Positions 1 to 7,755 of a stretch of 64,000 nucleotides of DNA are shown piece after piece. Origin of the DNA: Rudaeicoccus suwonensis (GTDB lineage: Bacteria; Actinomycetota; Actinomycetes; Actinomycetales; Dermatophilaceae); NCBI RefSeq assembly GCF_007829035.1, contig NZ_VIVQ01000001.1, forward strand, positions 2,046,001-2,110,000. Reading direction: 5' to 3'. The position numbers and the translations under genes are program-made. A model generated the notes under the pieces. That model saw only the letters and a program-made list of their open reading frames with translations, was not told the origin of the DNA and searched no databases. Position 1 is the stretch's first letter; each line of letters opens with the position of its first letter.

Positions 1-1
1 T

Positions 2-658
2 CCTCGCTTGGCGGAGGACGGGCGGATCGTCGGCCACGCCCTCCGCCGCCTCGTCGCCGGCGACCTCGCCGGCATCTTCGACGGCCCCTCCACGGTGGCG
101 TTCGACCCCGACCTCCCAATGGTCTCCCTGGACCTGTCGCGGGTGGCGGAGAACAACGCCCTGATCTCCGTGCTGATGACCTGCGCCTCCGCCTGGATGG
201 AGTCAGCGCTACTGGACCCGAACGGCGGACAGCGCTGGGTCGTCTACGACGAGGCATGGCAACTCATGCAACACCCCGCGCTGCTCAGACGGATGGACGC
301 TCACTGGCGGCTCGCCCGATACCTGGGGATCGCGAACATGCTGATCTTCCACAAGCTCACCGACCTGGACAACGTGGGCGACCAAGGCACCGCCGCCCAC
401 GCCCTCGCATCCTCGCTGTTGGCGAACGCGGAGACCAGGATCATCTACCGCCAAGAGTCCGACCAGCTCGGCGCGACCTCGGCCATGCTCAACCTGACCG
501 GCACCGAACAACGGATGCTCCCGCAACTCGGGACCGGGCAAGGACTCTGGCGCATCAAAGACCGCAGCTTTGTCGTGCAGCACCAGCTCCACCCGGACGA
601 GCTGACCATCTTCGACACCACGGCCAGAATGCGCGAGATTACGCGGGTGACACCATGA
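2..658 (+). CDS. VirB4-type conjugation ATPase, C-terminal part (cut by window edge)
   Basis: The frame is open at the left edge, so only the last 218 codons are present. The fragment has a hydrophobic strand ending in Asp-Glu (WVVYDEAWQLM, about residues 78-88), a typical Walker B of VirB4/TraC-type ATPases that power mating-channel assembly at the inner membrane. Downstream text (AETRIIYRQESDQ, then LGTGQGLWRIKDRSF) matches the usual C-terminal layout of that family. The Walker A lies outside the window. The stop overlaps the next start as ATGA. The neighbouring coupling protein and recombinase support a conjugative element. The exact subfamily cannot be told from this piece. Confidence 0.75.
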   Translation, partial: PRLAEDGRIVGHALRRLVAGDLAGIFDGPSTVAFDPDLPMVSLDLSRVAENNALISVLMTCASAWMESALLDPNGGQRWVVYDEAWQLMQHPALLRRMDAHWRLARYLGIANMLIFHKLTDLDNVGDQGTAAHALASSLLANAETRIIYRQESDQLGATSAMLNLTGTEQRMLPQLGTGQGLWRIKDRSFVVQHQLHPDELTIFDTTARMREITRVTP

Positions 659-1125
659 GCGGTCCGGTGCGGTCGTGGGATTTGCCGGTCGTGCGCGCCC
701 TCGACGCGGTAGAGCAACTACCCGGCTTCCGACCCGATCAGATCGAGTGGGACTCCTTCCAGCTTCACCGCACCGGGCGGGGTGAGCAGATGGAGGCCGT
801 GTCGATCTACGCCTACCCGACCGGCTCAGAGCACGGTTTCGTGCGGTTCGGGGTGACCGATGGCGAGTTCACCGTCACCGACCCTGAGCGCCGCCGGATG
901 ACCGCCAGCGATGTGGCGGTTGCGCTCAATGTGCCAACCATGAGCGCGGAGAAAGCGATCACCGCAGTCATACCGGCGCTGGCGACGGCGCTGTCACGGT
1001 TCAACGCCGCACACGCACCACACGCTGCCGCGCGAGCGGTGAATGCCGGGCAGGGGCCGGTCGGTTCGTATAACTGCCACAGCGGTCTGTCGGATCAGCC
1101 ACAGCAACCTGGCATCGGCCTGTAA
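655..1125 (+). CDS. Unrecognised protein of the conjugative element
   Basis: The 156-residue protein is not one I recognise. It starts at an ATG overlapping the stop of the VirB4-type gene by four bases (ATGA), which implies translational coupling and decides the start over longer in-frame options. It has no signal peptide or membrane segment. The middle is mixed alpha/beta (VSIYAYPTGSEHGFVRFGVTDGEF) and the end is Ala-rich, then Gly/Gln-rich. Position between two transfer ATPase genes suggests a role in conjugation, but that is inference. Confidence 0.65.
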   Translation: MSGPVRSWDLPVVRALDAVEQLPGFRPDQIEWDSFQLHRTGRGEQMEAVSIYAYPTGSEHGFVRFGVTDGEFTVTDPERRRMTASDVAVALNVPTMSAEKAITAVIPALATALSRFNAAHAPHAAARAVNAGQGPVGSYNCHSGLSDQPQQPGIGL

Positions 1126-1182
1126 CTGCCGGGTCCGAAGCTGCCGCGCGGCGCTTCTTGTTGACGGTTGGAGGGTGACGAG

Positions 1183-1194
1183 CACCTACGGGTG
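1183..1194 (+). promoter_or_regulatory. Small hairpin at a start codon (CACC-TACG-GGTG)
   Basis: A four-base-pair stem with a TACG loop ends on the first base of the GTG start at 1194. The surrounding GAGCACCTACGGGTG closely resembles the hairpin upstream of the SSB-like gene at 3582-3597. A stem touching the start codon could modulate translation or bind a regulator of the element. Confidence 0.4.
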
Positions 1195-1793
1195 TGACAT
1201 CAACACCTGACACGGGCGGCAGCGACGGCACGGTGACGCGCGTCCATCATGGTGCGACTAACACCAGCGTCGATGAGTTCCCGGCCGTGACGGTGCCGGT
1301 GGTGCTCCCGCAAGCAGTCGTCACCGTCGATGACAGCGGCCATGCCCGGATCACGGTCGAGAACACCGGCCACCGCACGATCGACTGCCCGGACGAACCG
1401 ATCGGCCGTGACGAGCTGGGCAAGGCGCTCGCTGTCATAGCGGAGCAGGTCGCCGGGCCGATCCGAGTTGAGGTCCGCGAGCCCGACGGGTCGCGTTACG
1501 CCGACATCCTCCAACCCCACCCGCCGCAACCGAGCGCCGCAACCGCGCCAGACGACGACGCTGAAGGTGACGGGCGGTGGGTGTCGGGCGAGGGGTTCCT
1601 GCCCGGTGAGACCGTGCTGGTCGCCGTGGTCGCCACGACGATCCGTGCCGACCAGGACGGGACCGCTGGCCTCGATACCCCGCCGAAGCTGCCACGGCAG
1701 GGCAGTGAAGTGGTGCTGTTCGGGTCCGCGTCGGGAACGACCGTCCGCGTCACCCTTCCACCCCGACCGACCCGCCGGTGGTGGCGGCGATGA
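1194..1793 (+). CDS. Unknown element protein with an Ig-like GxGFxPGE segment
   Basis: The 199-residue protein starts at GTG. No strong ribosome site lies close by (GGAGGG is about 20 bases upstream). The N-terminal half is polar with short beta strands. Residues about 128-190 contain WVSGEGFLPGETVLV, an acidic/glycine turn and GSASGTTVRVTLP, the pattern of small Ig-like beta domains usually found in secreted actinobacterial proteins. Here there is no signal peptide, and the tail is Arg/Trp-rich. The stop overlaps the coupling-protein start as ATGA, so the two are probably translated together. Function is unknown. Confidence 0.6.
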   Translation: MTSTPDTGGSDGTVTRVHHGATNTSVDEFPAVTVPVVLPQAVVTVDDSGHARITVENTGHRTIDCPDEPIGRDELGKALAVIAEQVAGPIRVEVREPDGSRYADILQPHPPQPSAATAPDDDAEGDGRWVSGEGFLPGETVLVAVVATTIRADQDGTAGLDTPPKLPRQGSEVVLFGSASGTTVRVTLPPRPTRRWWRR

Positions 1794-3553
1794 CCGGGCA
1801 GACGCCCCGGTCGGGGAACGACACCGCAGTCAACCTCGGGCTCGGAGCAGTCGCCGCGATCGGCGTACTCGCCGGTCTGTTGCGGATCGCGGGCGCAATC
1901 GCGGCATGGGTCGGTGACACCAAGCAGCCTGCCGGGAACATCGGGGCCGGGCTCGGGGTACTCACCCACCCGACCCAGCCCTCAGTTGCCTTGCGGGCTC
2001 CGGGGTTGAGCCCGTTCGCGTATTGGGCCGTCGTCGCCGTCTTGCTCATCGCTGCCGGAGCGGGCGCGTGGCTCGTGCTGCGCCTGGTCCGCTCGCAAAC
2101 GTCAAGCGACGATCGCCGCAGGCGGGCCGGGATCGCCACACCGGCCCAAATCCGCAAGGTCGCCTCCGGGCGGGCGTTGCGCCGCCGTGGCGGCACGCTA
2201 CGCCCGTCGCTGAACCACCCGGCCCCCTGCGAGGTCGGGTACCTGCTCGGCCGCGCACGCGGTCAGCAGGTGTGGGCGTCGGTCGAGGACTCGATGCTGC
2301 TAATCGGTCCGCCCCGGAGCGGCAAGGGCCTCCATGTGGTCATCAACGCGATCTTGGACGCGCCCGGCGCGGTGGTCACGACCTCGACGCGGCCCGACAA
2401 CCTCACCGTCACGCTCGCGGCCCGGCAGAAGGTCGGGCCGGTCGCGGTGTTCGACCCCCAACACCTCGCGCCCGGCCTCCCAGCCGGGTTGCGGTGGTCC
2501 CCTGTCCGCGGGTGTGAGGACCCGCTGACCGCGATGATCCGCGCCACCGGCCTCGCCGCCGGAACTGGCCTCGGCGGAGGCGGGGTCGAGGGCGGCGGGT
2601 TCTGGGAGGGCAAGACCGCCGCCGCCATCCAAACGCTGCTACATGCCGCCGCGCTCGATGGGCGGGACGCCCGCAGGTTGTATCAGTGGGCGTTGAATCC
2701 GACCGCCGCTACCGATGCCGTTCAGGTCTTGCAGTCCGACCCTCGGGCGGCGGAGGGGTGGGCCGACTCGTTGGAGTCCATGATCGACTCTGATCCCCGG
2801 ACCCGCGACTCGATCTGGCAGGGCGTCGGCCTCGCCTTCAACGCGCTCGCGGACCCGCGTGTGCTCGACGCGGTAAGCCCTCGCGACGGGGAGGGTTTCA
2901 ACCCGGATGCGTTCTTGGCCGAGCACGGCACCCTCTACCTCTTGGCGACCGGGGCCGGGGCGGGCGCCAGTGCTGCGTTGGTGTCGGCGTTCATCGAGGA
3001 CTTGACCGAGACCGCGCGCCGCCACGCCGCCCGATCGGCGGGAGCGCGTCTCGATCCACCGCTCCTGCTCGCGCTGGACGAGATTGGGAACCTGGCACCG
3101 CTGCCGTCGCTACCGACGCTGATGTCGGATGGCGGCGGGACCGGGATCACCACCCTGACCGTGCTTCAGTCGTTGGCGCAGGCCCGGCAGAAGTGGGGAG
3201 AGCACCATGCCGCCGCGATCTGGGACGCCGCGATCGTGAAGATCATCCTCGGCGGCGAGTCACAAAGCCGCGACCTCCAAGACCTCTCCACCCTGATCGG
3301 TGAGCGCGACGAGACCACCGACTCGACCACCACCGACGCAACCGGCGGCCGGTCACACCAACGCTCAATCCGCCGCGTGCCGATCCTCCCACCCGATGCG
3401 CTACGAACGATGCCGTTCGGGCTCGGCACGATCCTCCTACGCGCCGCACCGCCGATCGTGACCGACCTCCGCCCCTGGACCAGCCGGGCCGACGCCGACC
3501 AGCTCACCGCCGACCGCCGCGAGATCGAGCAGACCTTGCGCTCCGCCGCCTGA
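1790..3553 (+). CDS. VirD4/TraG-type conjugative coupling protein
   Basis: This 587-residue protein is a type IV secretion coupling ATPase that docks the relaxosome on the mating channel. Two membrane helices lie near residues 16-38 and 78-101. A Walker A (GPPRSGKG) falls near residue 172 and a Walker B (LLLALDEIGNLAPL) near 425, with TSTRPDN after the P-loop and the TTLTVLQSLAQARQKWG segment typical of TraG/VirD4. ATG at 1790 is preferred over GTG at 1778 because it forms the same ATGA overlap seen elsewhere in this operon. No relaxase is in the window, so its partner must lie to the left. Confidence 0.88.
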   Translation: MTGQTPRSGNDTAVNLGLGAVAAIGVLAGLLRIAGAIAAWVGDTKQPAGNIGAGLGVLTHPTQPSVALRAPGLSPFAYWAVVAVLLIAAGAGAWLVLRLVRSQTSSDDRRRRAGIATPAQIRKVASGRALRRRGGTLRPSLNHPAPCEVGYLLGRARGQQVWASVEDSMLLIGPPRSGKGLHVVINAILDAPGAVVTTSTRPDNLTVTLAARQKVGPVAVFDPQHLAPGLPAGLRWSPVRGCEDPLTAMIRATGLAAGTGLGGGGVEGGGFWEGKTAAAIQTLLHAAALDGRDARRLYQWALNPTAATDAVQVLQSDPRAAEGWADSLESMIDSDPRTRDSIWQGVGLAFNALADPRVLDAVSPRDGEGFNPDAFLAEHGTLYLLATGAGAGASAALVSAFIEDLTETARRHAARSAGARLDPPLLLALDEIGNLAPLPSLPTLMSDGGGTGITTLTVLQSLAQARQKWGEHHAAAIWDAAIVKIILGGESQSRDLQDLSTLIGERDETTDSTTTDATGGRSHQRSIRRVPILPPDALRTMPFGLGTILLRAAPPIVTDLRPWTSRADADQLTADRREIEQTLRSAA

Positions 3554-3584
3554 GCTACCCGCTGTCGCAATGGGAAGTGGTGAG

Positions 3585-3618
3585 CACCTTTCGGGTGGAG
3601 CACCGATCCCCGGTGCTC
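3585..3618 (+). promoter_or_regulatory. Two adjacent hairpins upstream of the SSB-like gene
   Basis: The first hairpin is CACC-TTTCG-GGTG (3585-3597). The second follows at once as GAGCACCG-ATCCC-CGGTGCTC (3598-3618). They fill the 95-base gap between the coupling-protein gene and the SSB-like gene. No U-run follows, so a regulatory or processing role is likelier than termination. The first shares GAGCACCT and CGGGTG with the site at 1181-1194. Confidence 0.45.
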
Positions 3619-3648
3619 GCTCATTGACCCGAGCCTGGGAGGTTCATC

Positions 3649-4101
3649 GTGGCGATCAAGACTGAACCGTCGATCAAGGGGTTCATCGCCAGCGACCCGC
3701 GACTGACGTTCAACGACGACGGGCAGGCGCGTTTCTACGCCCGCATCGGACAGAACCACTATCACCGTGAGGAAGATGGGACCTTCACGGAGATGGAGCC
3801 GAGCTTTCACGATCTCGTGCAGTTCGGCAAAGGCGCGGAACTGTCAGCCGAGCGGTTCCGCAAAGGCGACAAGTTCATCGCGCAAGGCTACGTGCAGGAC
3901 TACCGGCACATGGTCGATGAGGAGCAGCGCACCGATGAGCAGTTCGTCGCCAAGCGCGTCGCGCACGATCCGAACCTGACCACCTACACCGTCGATCGCC
4001 GCCCCCGCGCCGAACGGGAAACCCCAGTGGCAGAGCGCGACTCCGCTACCCGCACGGCCGTCGAGCAATCGGCCGTCGAGTATGACGGCCTCGGGCGCTG
4101 A
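3649..4101 (+). CDS. SSB-like single-stranded DNA-binding protein of the element
   Basis: This 150-residue protein begins like an OB-fold SSB: a short strand (IKGFIASDPRLTF), FYARIGQNHY, then FHDLVQFGKGAELSAERFRKGDKFIAQGYVQDY. That strand order matches SSB proteins coded on plasmids and integrative elements. The end is charged and lacks the acidic DDDIPF-type tip of chromosomal SSB. GTG at 3649 follows GGGAGG by about six bases. It probably coats transferred single strands. The family assignment rests on pattern only. Confidence 0.7.
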   Translation: MAIKTEPSIKGFIASDPRLTFNDDGQARFYARIGQNHYHREEDGTFTEMEPSFHDLVQFGKGAELSAERFRKGDKFIAQGYVQDYRHMVDEEQRTDEQFVAKRVAHDPNLTTYTVDRRPRAERETPVAERDSATRTAVEQSAVEYDGLGR

Positions 4102-4106
4102 TCGCC

Positions 4107-4724
4107 ATGAGCGAACAGACTCCCGAGCCGCCCAACCAGTCACCTTACGATTGGGCCAACGACCCCGACAACCACGATCTGGAGCCCGAGCCTGAGCCGG
4201 ATGAGATCACCGCCGAGGCTTCTGGCGACGAGACCGATGTGCCGCACCCGGTCAACTGGCGGACCCTGAGCGCCGAGGACGCCGAGTATGAGTGGCTGGC
4301 GCTGAATGAGTGGGTCGATTGGCTGCGCCACGAGTTCGGGCTGCCCGCCTCGGTCGTCCCGCCGTACTGGCATCGACACCCCGAGCTGGTATGGGAGCTA
4401 TCGGCGCTGCACCTGCACTGGCTTGGCGCCCATGACCCTGCCCAGCACGCCTCCGCGCCGATCGGGTGGCTCGCGGACTTCCACGTCGCCCAACAGCGGC
4501 TCCGTGAGTGGGTGGCGCTGTCCGGCACCCGGCTGGACCGGGACCGACCGACCCGCCAAACCGTCTGGCCCGGCGAGCAAGTGATGTCCCCGATAGCGGA
4601 GACCGCGATCGTCAACCGCGATGAGGATTTCGTTGCGTTCGTGATCGCTGACGTGAACCGCCGAGCCCAAGCCGAGTCCGACTTCCTGCGCCGCAGCGAG
4701 CCGGACTCCGAGGACCGGCCATGA
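4107..4724 (+). CDS. DUF4913-type protein
   Basis: The first 60 of 205 residues are acidic and Pro/Glu-rich and look disordered. The core (WLALNEWVDWL, then VPPYWHRHPELVWELSAL and WLADFHVAQQRL) has the Trp-rich helical pattern I associate with the DUF4913 family of actinobacterial mobile elements, whose function is unknown. It begins five bases after the SSB-like gene and its stop overlaps the next ATG as ATGA, so the three form one transcription unit. Confidence 0.65.
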   Translation: MSEQTPEPPNQSPYDWANDPDNHDLEPEPEPDEITAEASGDETDVPHPVNWRTLSAEDAEYEWLALNEWVDWLRHEFGLPASVVPPYWHRHPELVWELSALHLHWLGAHDPAQHASAPIGWLADFHVAQQRLREWVALSGTRLDRDRPTRQTVWPGEQVMSPIAETAIVNRDEDFVAFVIADVNRRAQAESDFLRRSEPDSEDRP

Positions 4725-4915
4725 CAACGCCCGGCGGCAGCGTCGATCCCTCGGTGCGCTCAAGCATGACCACAGCTACCGACGAGACTGAGCCAGCATC
4801 GAGCTTGCAAGCAGACGTGCGGCAGGCTGCGGGTGAGGTTGCCCGCAGCCTGCCACCGATGACCGCCGAGCAAGCCGCGTTGATCCGCCACCTGCTGCGA
4901 GACCAACACCACTGA
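4721..4915 (+). CDS. Small ORF at the end of the element operon
   Basis: This 64-residue product starts at an ATG overlapping the previous stop (ATGA). An internal ATG at 4766 is an alternative start. The conserved-looking part is the C-terminal helix pair (VARSLPPMTAEQAALIRHLLR). Similar tiny ORFs with a LPPxTxEQ...IxxLL end often precede integrases in actinobacterial elements, but I cannot assign a function. It ends 25 bases from the end of the converging recombinase gene. Confidence 0.6.
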   Translation: MTTPGGSVDPSVRSSMTTATDETEPASSLQADVRQAAGEVARSLPPMTAEQAALIRHLLRDQHH

Positions 4916-4940
4916 CCCCCGCGCTCCGTCCCGTCGAGAA

Positions 4941-6443
4941 TCAGACGCGGGCGGTGATAAGGACTCGCTCGGGCTCAAAGGCGTTCTGCCCGCGGTTCGT
5001 GGTCTGCTGGATACGCACGTCGAACACGGCCTTGATGATCTTGCGCTGCTCCGCCAACGGCATCGCGGCCCACGCGGCGCGGATGTCGGCGGCGGTCACG
5101 AGCTGAAGGATTCGCTCATCCGTGATCGGCGGGACCATCGCCCGCTGCGCCTGCTCAATCTGCGGCCGTAGGGTCTGCTCGACCCGCGTGAGCATCGCCA
5201 GCGGGAGGTCCCCGGCCGCGTACTGATCGGCGGCCTCATCCAAACGCTGTTGCAACGACGCAAGCTGCTGCTCGGCCGCTTGGGTCTGCGTGAGCCAGTC
5301 ATCGCCATCGGTGGCGGTCAAGCGGGCGAGGTTCGCGGGTTGCTCAAACCACTCAAGCGCGACCTCCTGCACGTACTCGTCAAGGCCGGGCTGGGAAATC
5401 ATCGTCTTGTAACAACCCCGGAAGCTGCACTTGTACTTGGTCGCGTCGGCCTTGTCCTTGCGCCGGATCGTCGCGCGGCGCAGCACCCGACCGCAATAAT
5501 GACAGCGGGCGATATGCACCATCAACGTCTTAGCAGCCGCCCCGCCACCGTTCCTCGTGCGACGCGACGGGTCAGCGAAAAGGCGCTGGAGGCGCTGAAA
5601 GTCCTCCCACGAAATCAACGGCTCCCAATCAGCGTCACCGATCACCTTGTCGCGATAGACGCGCTTGCCCGCGATCGTCGGGTTCTGGAGCACCTGCCGG
5701 ATCGTGTGCGTATCCCACCCCCGCGGGCTCTCAGTCCACGGCTTCATCGGCGTCGGCTCCCCAGCGTCCTGCAACCGCATCGCCACCGACCACAGAGTCG
5801 CGCCCGCCAACGCATCACGCGCAGCGTCCTTGACGATCTGACCCGTGTGCGGATCGGGCTCCTGACGGATCAGCGTCCCGGTCCGCTCGTCATACACCCG
5901 CCGGTACCCATACGGGATACGCGCGTGCGGACGGCCCTTCTCCGCGTTACGCCGCGCGGTACGCAACTGCCGCTCGCGCATCGTGTTCGCGTCCGCCTCC
6001 GCCCGCAAAAACTCAAAACCCATCATAAAGCTGTCATCCGACCGCGACAGGTCATACACCCGGCCGTGCGTCAGATACAGCACCCCGGCCCGCTGACACG
6101 CCGCCCGGAGCTGCACATAGAACGCAAGATCACGGCCCGCGCGTGAGGGCTCCCACGTCACGAACCCGCCGAACTTCCCGGACTCGATCAGCGCCAGCGC
6201 TTCCTCGAAACCCTCCCGCTCCTTCCGCCGCCATTGCGACGCTGAACGGTTCGCGTCCTTGATAACCCGCGCGACATGCCACCCCAGCGGGCGGCACCAC
6301 GCCTTGCACTCGCTGACCTGATCGTCAATCGACCGCATCAACATATGCCGATCCTTCGACGCCCGGCCGTACACGATCGCCTCGACCCGCTCGCGACCGT
6401 CCTCGACCCCGAGGTCCGTCCTTACCAACGTTTCCATGCTCAT
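4941..6443 (-). CDS. Large serine recombinase (element integrase)
   Basis: This 500-residue site-specific recombinase inserts and excises the element. The N-terminal catalytic domain shows IVYGRASKDR with the nucleophile Ser in GRAS, a SRAGRD motif and a long helix with RQLRTARRNAEKGRPHARIPYGYRR leading into the recombinase domain. A zinc ribbon follows (CHYCGRVLRR, then KCSFRGCYK), and then a Gln/Leu-rich coiled coil. ATG at 6443 is chosen because AGGAG lies about nine bases upstream; the longer frame to 6566 runs into host DNA. It faces the att boundary directly, as large serine integrases usually do. Confidence 0.92.
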   Translation of the reverse strand: MSMETLVRTDLGVEDGRERVEAIVYGRASKDRHMLMRSIDDQVSECKAWCRPLGWHVARVIKDANRSASQWRRKEREGFEEALALIESGKFGGFVTWEPSRAGRDLAFYVQLRAACQRAGVLYLTHGRVYDLSRSDDSFMMGFEFLRAEADANTMRERQLRTARRNAEKGRPHARIPYGYRRVYDERTGTLIRQEPDPHTGQIVKDAARDALAGATLWSVAMRLQDAGEPTPMKPWTESPRGWDTHTIRQVLQNPTIAGKRVYRDKVIGDADWEPLISWEDFQRLQRLFADPSRRTRNGGGAAAKTLMVHIARCHYCGRVLRRATIRRKDKADATKYKCSFRGCYKTMISQPGLDEYVQEVALEWFEQPANLARLTATDGDDWLTQTQAAEQQLASLQQRLDEAADQYAAGDLPLAMLTRVEQTLRPQIEQAQRAMVPPITDERILQLVTAADIRAAWAAMPLAEQRKIIKAVFDVRIQQTTNRGQNAFEPERVLITARV

Positions 6444-6476
6444 CAGGTGCGTCTCCTGTTCCGCACCCCATTTGCA
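6444..6476. other. Right boundary of the integrated element (att region)
   Basis: Between the recombinase start and codon ATC at 6476 the sequence changes from the recombinase leader to the coding frame of an ABC ATPase. From about 6470 the frame reads ICILDEPTTGLDP without interruption. The crossover therefore lies within roughly 6458-6476. The exact two-base core cannot be fixed without the left junction or an uninterrupted relative. Confidence 0.7.
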
Positions 6477-6928
6477 TCCTCGACGAACCCACGACAGGCC
6501 TGGACCCGCAGGCGCGACACGTGTTGTGGGACAAGCTTTTTCGGCTGAAGCAGCAGGGCGTGACACTGGTGCTGACGACGCACTACATGGACGAGGCCGA
6601 GCAGTTGTGCGACCGCCTCGTGGTCATGGACAAGGGCGTCATCGTCGCCGAGGGCTCGCCCGCGACGCTCATCCGCGACCACTCCTCCCGCGAGGTGGTC
6701 GAGCTGCGCTTCGGCGTCGGCGAGCACGAGGCCATGGCCGCGCAGCTGAACGATCTGGCGGAGCGAGTCGAGGTGCTGCCCGACCGCGTGCTGCTCTACA
6801 CCGACGACGGCGAGCGCGCCTCGGCGGCCGTGCACGAGCGTGGATTGCGCCCACTCGCCGTGCTGGCACGGCGCTCGACGCTGGAGGACGTCTTCCTCCG
6901 GCTGACCGGGCGAAGTCTGGTGGACTGA
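6470..6928 (+). pseudogene. ABC transporter ATP-binding protein, 3' part, split by the element
   Basis: The frame begins at the Walker B strand (ILDEPTTGLDP), continues through the D-loop and the H-loop His (LTTHYMDEAEQLCDRLVVMDKG), and ends with a C-terminal domain (STLEDVFLRLTGRSL). This is the layout of DrrA/NodI-type drug or polysaccharide exporters. The Walker A and signature motif are absent, so the fragment cannot bind ATP normally. GTG at 6521 is the first start-like codon. The stop overlaps the permease start (TGATG). The missing 5' part should lie at the other end of the element, and excision would rebuild the gene. Confidence 0.85.
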
Positions 6929-7755
6929 TGAGCGGCTCGACGACAGTTCCGGCTCCGCAACCGCTCGACCGTGGGTCGGGCCCACGGATGACGTGGCGCC
7001 TGCTCGACTACTGGGCGACGGTCTACAAGCGCACGTGGCGCGGCTCGATCATCAACAGCTTCGTCAGCCCGATCCTGTATGTCGTCGCGATGGGCGTGCT
7101 GCTCGGCGGTTTCGTCAAGGCCGACCCGGCCAAGCTCGACGGCGCCCACAGCTACCTGGCCTTTGTTGTGCCCGGAATGCTGTCGGCGCAGACGATGCAG
7201 GTCGCCATCGGCGAGACGACCTACCCGGTGATGGGTGGGATCAAGTGGCACAAGAGCTACTTCGCGATGCTCGCGACACCCCTGCGAGTGGCGGACATCG
7301 TGCTGGCCAACCTGGGCTTCGCAATCTTCCGCATCGGCTCGAGTGCAGCGGTCTTCGTACTGGTCATGGCGCCATTCGGCGTCTTCACCTCGGTGCCCGG
7401 CGCCCTCGCGGCGTTCGTCATACAGCTGTTGCTCGGTCTTGCCTTCGCCGCGCCGATCTTCGCGTACTCCTCGGTGCTCAAGGACGAGGGCGGATTCAGC
7501 ATCATCTACCGACTGCTGATGATCCCCTTGTTCCTGTTCTCCGGGGCGTTCTTTCCGCTCAGCAACCTGCCCGCGCCGCTTGAGGCGATCGCCGTGTGCA
7601 GCCCACTGTGGCAGGGCGTGGACCTGGCACGTATGGCGACGCTGGGCACGTGGCACGCCGGGACCGCACTGGTGCACATCGTCTATCTGGTGGTCCTGGC
7701 TGCGCTCGGCACCTGGCTGGCCATCCGGGGACTGACCCGACGGATGGTGAAGTGA
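6928..7755 (+). CDS. ABC-2 type transporter permease
   Basis: This 275-residue integral membrane protein has about six predicted helices, including FVSPILYVVAMGVLLGGF, ALAAFVIQLLLGLAFAAPIFAY and LLMIPLFLFSGAFFPLSNLP. That last pattern (FLFSGxFFPxxxLP) is typical of ABC-2/DrrB permeases. The start overlaps the ATPase stop (TGATG), and its own stop overlaps the second permease in the same way, so the three genes formed one operon. With the ATPase split, the exporter is probably not energised unless another ATPase substitutes. The substrate is unknown. Confidence 0.88.
   Translation: MSGSTTVPAPQPLDRGSGPRMTWRLLDYWATVYKRTWRGSIINSFVSPILYVVAMGVLLGGFVKADPAKLDGAHSYLAFVVPGMLSAQTMQVAIGETTYPVMGGIKWHKSYFAMLATPLRVADIVLANLGFAIFRIGSSAAVFVLVMAPFGVFTSVPGALAAFVIQLLLGLAFAAPIFAYSSVLKDEGGFSIIYRLLMIPLFLFSGAFFPLSNLPAPLEAIAVCSPLWQGVDLARMATLGTWHAGTALVHIVYLVVLAALGTWLAIRGLTRRMVK

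Noticed and set aside
6436-6927. Upstream extension of the first permease frame
   Set aside because: It overlaps the ATPase fragment in another frame and is Arg/Gly-rich. The TGATG overlap gives the start at 6928.
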